Source: CAMAXB01 sp964476565 (lineage in GTDB: Bacteria > Verrucomicrobiota > Verrucomicrobiia > Opitutales > Opitutaceae). Taken from it: 64,000 bases of DNA. The translations under genes and the position numbers were made by a program. Under the pieces are notes generated by a model that worked only from the letters and a program-made list of their open reading frames with translations, was not told where the DNA came from and made no database searches. Below, in pieces: positions 61,792 to 64,000 of this stretch. The stretch spans positions 1-64,000 of the forward strand of contig CAYZBG010000006.1 in the NCBI GenBank assembly GCA_964476565.1, in the 5' to 3' direction. How positions within the stretch are numbered: the first letter of the stretch is position 1; each line of letters begins with the position of its first letter.

Positions 61792-64000
61792 TCAGAAGTG
61801 GATGTTGATCGAGCCGATGATTTCGCGTGGGGTCGCCGTGTTAGCCCGGGCGCGGATGAAGAACTCATCCATGAGGTTGCTCACGTTCAGGCCAAACGTC
61901 GTGGGCTTGTCGAACACGTTGCGGGTGTAACGGGCGAACAGGTTGATCTGGGTGTAACCATCTTCCTGGATGAAGCGGTTGGTGCTCGTGCCGAACTGCT
62001 GGATCGGGCCCCAGGCCTTGATGCCGCCGCCCCCCACGCGCAGGCCCTTCAGGGAGCCTTCATCGAACGAGTAGGACGTGAAGAAGGTCAACCGGTCGGG
62101 CGCGGCACCTTCGAGGCGGAGACCGAGGGCGTTTGTGTCGGACCGTACGGTGCGCGCGTCCAAATGGGTGTAGCCGACCGTGGTCTGCCAGCCCTTGGCC
62201 AAGTTCAGGAAGAGTTCGACATCCAGGCCTTCGGCGCGGTCGTCGGTGATGTCGGTGGTGCTGCGAGAAGCGAACGGATTGTAGTCGCTGCGCACGACGT
62301 TCGCTTTGTCGATCCTGAACCAGGAGACCGATCCAGAGATGCGGCCACCCCAAAGACCGTCCAGCTTCAGGCCAACTTCCACCGCGTCCGATTCCTCCGG
62401 TGGAAAGTAGTCGTTGGTGTCCACATTGAAGCCGTTCGGGTCAAACGAGGTCGCTTGATTCGCGTAGAGAATGAACATGCGGTTCAACGCGTAGTTGACG
62501 CCGATCTGGTGGCTGACATCGCGGGAGGTACGCTTGGTGCCACCCGAACCGTCCAGCTGGAAACCCCAGCCGGTGACCTCGAAGCTGCGAAGTCCGGCGA
62601 GGATCCTGAGACGTTCGTCGAGTAGCGCGAAACTGTCGCTCAGGTAATAGGTGCGAACCTCCTCGTAGGATTTGGCGTTTTGATTGGTGCGAAAGCCGGC
62701 GTTGCGGATCTCGGACCGCGTCGGAGCGTCGTCCAGCCAGACGCGGGCACCGGCGAGCAGGTCGGCGCGGGTGAGCGTGTTGCGGAGCGCACGTCCCTGG
62801 GCGGCAAGCCCGTCCAAAACAGCACGCTCGGCGGCGTTGCCGGGACGGAGTTGATAGGCGTCTGACCAGCGGGTCGACTTGGTGTAGCGGGCGCCGGCAA
62901 TGATGTTGTGCTTGATGGATCCGGTTTCGGCGCGAATGAGGGCGTTGAGCGTATGGGCGTCCTCGATGTTCAGGTTGATGGTCGACTGGTAGAGTGCGAC
63001 GACCGATCCGGTCGGGGTGAAGGTGTTGAATTCGCGGAAGGTGACGTCGTTCTCCTGCTCGGAGCGCATGTAGTTGTAGAGGAAATCGACCGACTTTCCG
63101 ACGCTCTGCTGGAGATTCAACTGATAGTAGGTGGCGTCCTGTTCGACCTCCGAACTCGCCGTCTCGCTGGTCCATTCCCACGGGACGAAGTCGTTGTTGA
63201 AGCGAACGCCCGACTCGGTGATGCCCTCGACTGTGTCCGTCGTATCGCCATCGCCGTTCAGGTCGATGGGAACCTGCATGAATGGATACGTCGCGCGGTT
63301 GGTCGGGGTTCCCGTCGTCCCGCTTCGGCTGGCGAGGACGCGCACACGCGTGGAAGCGGTGGCCTTCCAGTCGGCGCTGACGGCACCGAATGACGTTTCC
63401 TTGTCGTCGCGCCACCGCCATCCATCCGTCGATTCGTACGAGCCCAGCACCCGCACGCCGAGGCCCGGGGCGACCTTGGCCACATTGATGTCAAAATCGC
63501 CACCCAGCGTCTCGTTCGATCCGAAGCGCATCGTCAGGTGATAGTGATCGCTGCCGCGCGGACGCTTGCTGATCATGTTGACCAGACCGCCCGGGTCGGA
63601 CTGCCCGTACAGGGTGTTCGGTCCCTTGACCACCTCGATGCGGTCGACGAGGTACCGCGGAATGAAGTCTCCGCCCATGACGCCGTCGAGCAGGATGTTT
63701 CGGTTGCGAAATCCGCGAAGCGAGAACATCGCGTTCTGATTGTTGATCTGTCCCCGGGTCGTCTGGGTGATCGAGGAGTTGAAATCGAGGGCGCGCTCGA
63801 TGTCGCCGACGACGGCGTCGCTCAGGAACTCCGACGTGATCACGTTGATGGTCATCGGCACGTCGCGAAGGAGGGTATTCATCGCCGTGCCTGAGATGGT
63901 GTTCGATGCCTGGTAACGGTCGGCGTCCACCGAAGTCACGTCGAAGGGATCGAGTTCGACGACCCTCTCGGAGGTGGCGTTCGGGTCCTGGGCAGTGGGC
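61792..64000 (-). CDS. TonB-dependent outer-membrane receptor, N-terminus outside window
   Basis: About 736 residues visible; the frame is open to the right edge, so the signal peptide and TonB box region are cut off (the nearest in-frame start codon is GTG 63939, but coding sense continues beyond it: 'ERVVELDPFD'). Plug domain: 'LLRDVPMTINVITSEFLSD', 'FSLRGFRNRNILLDGVMGG', 'VDRIEVVKGPNTLYGQSDPG' and 'GLVNMISKRP', as in siderophore-type receptors. Many barrel strands follow to the C-terminal 'REIIGSINIHF'. Next to the sulfatases it probably imports a sulfated glycan or another large ligand. Confidence 0.92.
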   Translation of the reverse strand, partial: PTAQDPNATSERVVELDPFDVTSVDADRYQASNTISGTAMNTLLRDVPMTINVITSEFLSDAVVGDIERALDFNSSITQTTRGQINNQNAMFSLRGFRNRNILLDGVMGGDFIPRYLVDRIEVVKGPNTLYGQSDPGGLVNMISKRPRGSDHYHLTMRFGSNETLGGDFDINVAKVAPGLGVRVLGSYESTDGWRWRDDKETSFGAVSADWKATASTRVRVLASRSGTTGTPTNRATYPFMQVPIDLNGDGDTTDTVEGITESGVRFNNDFVPWEWTSETASSEVEQDATYYQLNLQQSVGKSVDFLYNYMRSEQENDVTFREFNTFTPTGSVVALYQSTINLNIEDAHTLNALIRAETGSIKHNIIAGARYTKSTRWSDAYQLRPGNAAERAVLDGLAAQGRALRNTLTRADLLAGARVWLDDAPTRSEIRNAGFRTNQNAKSYEEVRTYYLSDSFALLDERLRILAGLRSFEVTGWGFQLDGSGGTKRTSRDVSHQIGVNYALNRMFILYANQATSFDPNGFNVDTNDYFPPEESDAVEVGLKLDGLWGGRISGSVSWFRIDKANVVRSDYNPFASRSTTDITDDRAEGLDVELFLNLAKGWQTTVGYTHLDARTVRSDTNALGLRLEGAAPDRLTFFTSYSFDEGSLKGLRVGGGGIKAWGPIQQFGTSTNRFIQEDGYTQINLFARYTRNVFDKPTTFGLNVSNLMDEFFIRARANTATPREIIGSINIHF

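Overview
The window is a high-GC bacterial fragment that looks like a member of the Opitutaceae (Verrucomicrobiota). The evidence is a TonB-dependent receptor with the 'ERVVELDPFDVTS...' N-terminus followed by a 'GTAMNTLLRDVPMTINVITSEF' type plug, which I associate with Opitutales receptors, many Cys-type sulfatases, LacI regulation, frequent GTG/TTG starts with weak ribosome binding sites, and cytochrome c-fused secreted enzymes. A run of 100 Ns flanked by an identical 55-base overlap shows that this is an assembled scaffold. I saw no rRNA, tRNA, CRISPR array, integrase or transposase. Genes are tightly packed and no stretch over 300 bases lacks a gene.

Layout. (1) 1-13.5 kb: envelope glycosylation. 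Several large multi-pass GT-C/PMT-like membrane proteins, two DPM-type family 2 glycosyltransferases and a methyltransferase, interrupted by an AT-richer membrane-bound spermidine-synthase-like gene. (2) 13.6-18 kb: two tandem small membrane proteins, a secreted protein, a beta-propeller/cytochrome c dehydrogenase-like protein and a secreted FG-GAP repeat protein. (3) 18-21.6 kb: metallo-hydrolase, purB and holA on the minus strand. (4) 21.8-33.2 kb: a plus-strand block that is the most interesting part of the window. It holds a beta-barrel protein, a small membrane protein plus a 12-TM protein, then a tightly overlapped operon: YceI lipocalin, polyprenyl synthase, MacB-like ABC transporter, a CcoN-like oxidase subunit that seems to lack Cu(B) ligands, a second copy of the small membrane protein, a second copy of the 12-TM protein now fused to CcoO- and CcoP-like cytochrome c domains, and an OmpR-type two-component system. 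Three exact 11-bp-spaced TTCAT repeats precede this operon, the geometry expected for an OmpR/PhoB-type regulator. (5) 33.2-40 kb: SRAP abasic-site protein with a SplB-related radical SAM protein, TPR protein, M50 protease, prmB and a thioredoxin-domain protein. (6) 40-47.3 kb: two hybrid histidine kinases, a response regulator with a four-cysteine tail, slyX and yhbY. (7) 47.4-53 kb: multi-domain TonB-like protein, an SRPBCC/DoxX/VOC operon whose start codon lies in a perfect palindrome, and small accessory genes. (8) 53-64 kb: sulfated-substrate use, with four sulfatases, a sodium/solute symporter, a LacI regulator and a TonB receptor cut by the right edge.

How the genes work together: the 24.3-33.2 kb operon reads as an inducible membrane redox module in which isoprenoid synthesis and binding (prenyl synthase, YceI), export or lipoprotein-type ABC transport and a non-canonical cbb3-like oxidase are co-regulated by their own sensor kinase. 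The 53-64 kb block reads as uptake across the outer membrane (TonB receptor), desulfation (four sulfatases), sodium-coupled import of the product and LacI control, with a shared 11-bp operator-like sequence at the regulator and at the next sulfatase.
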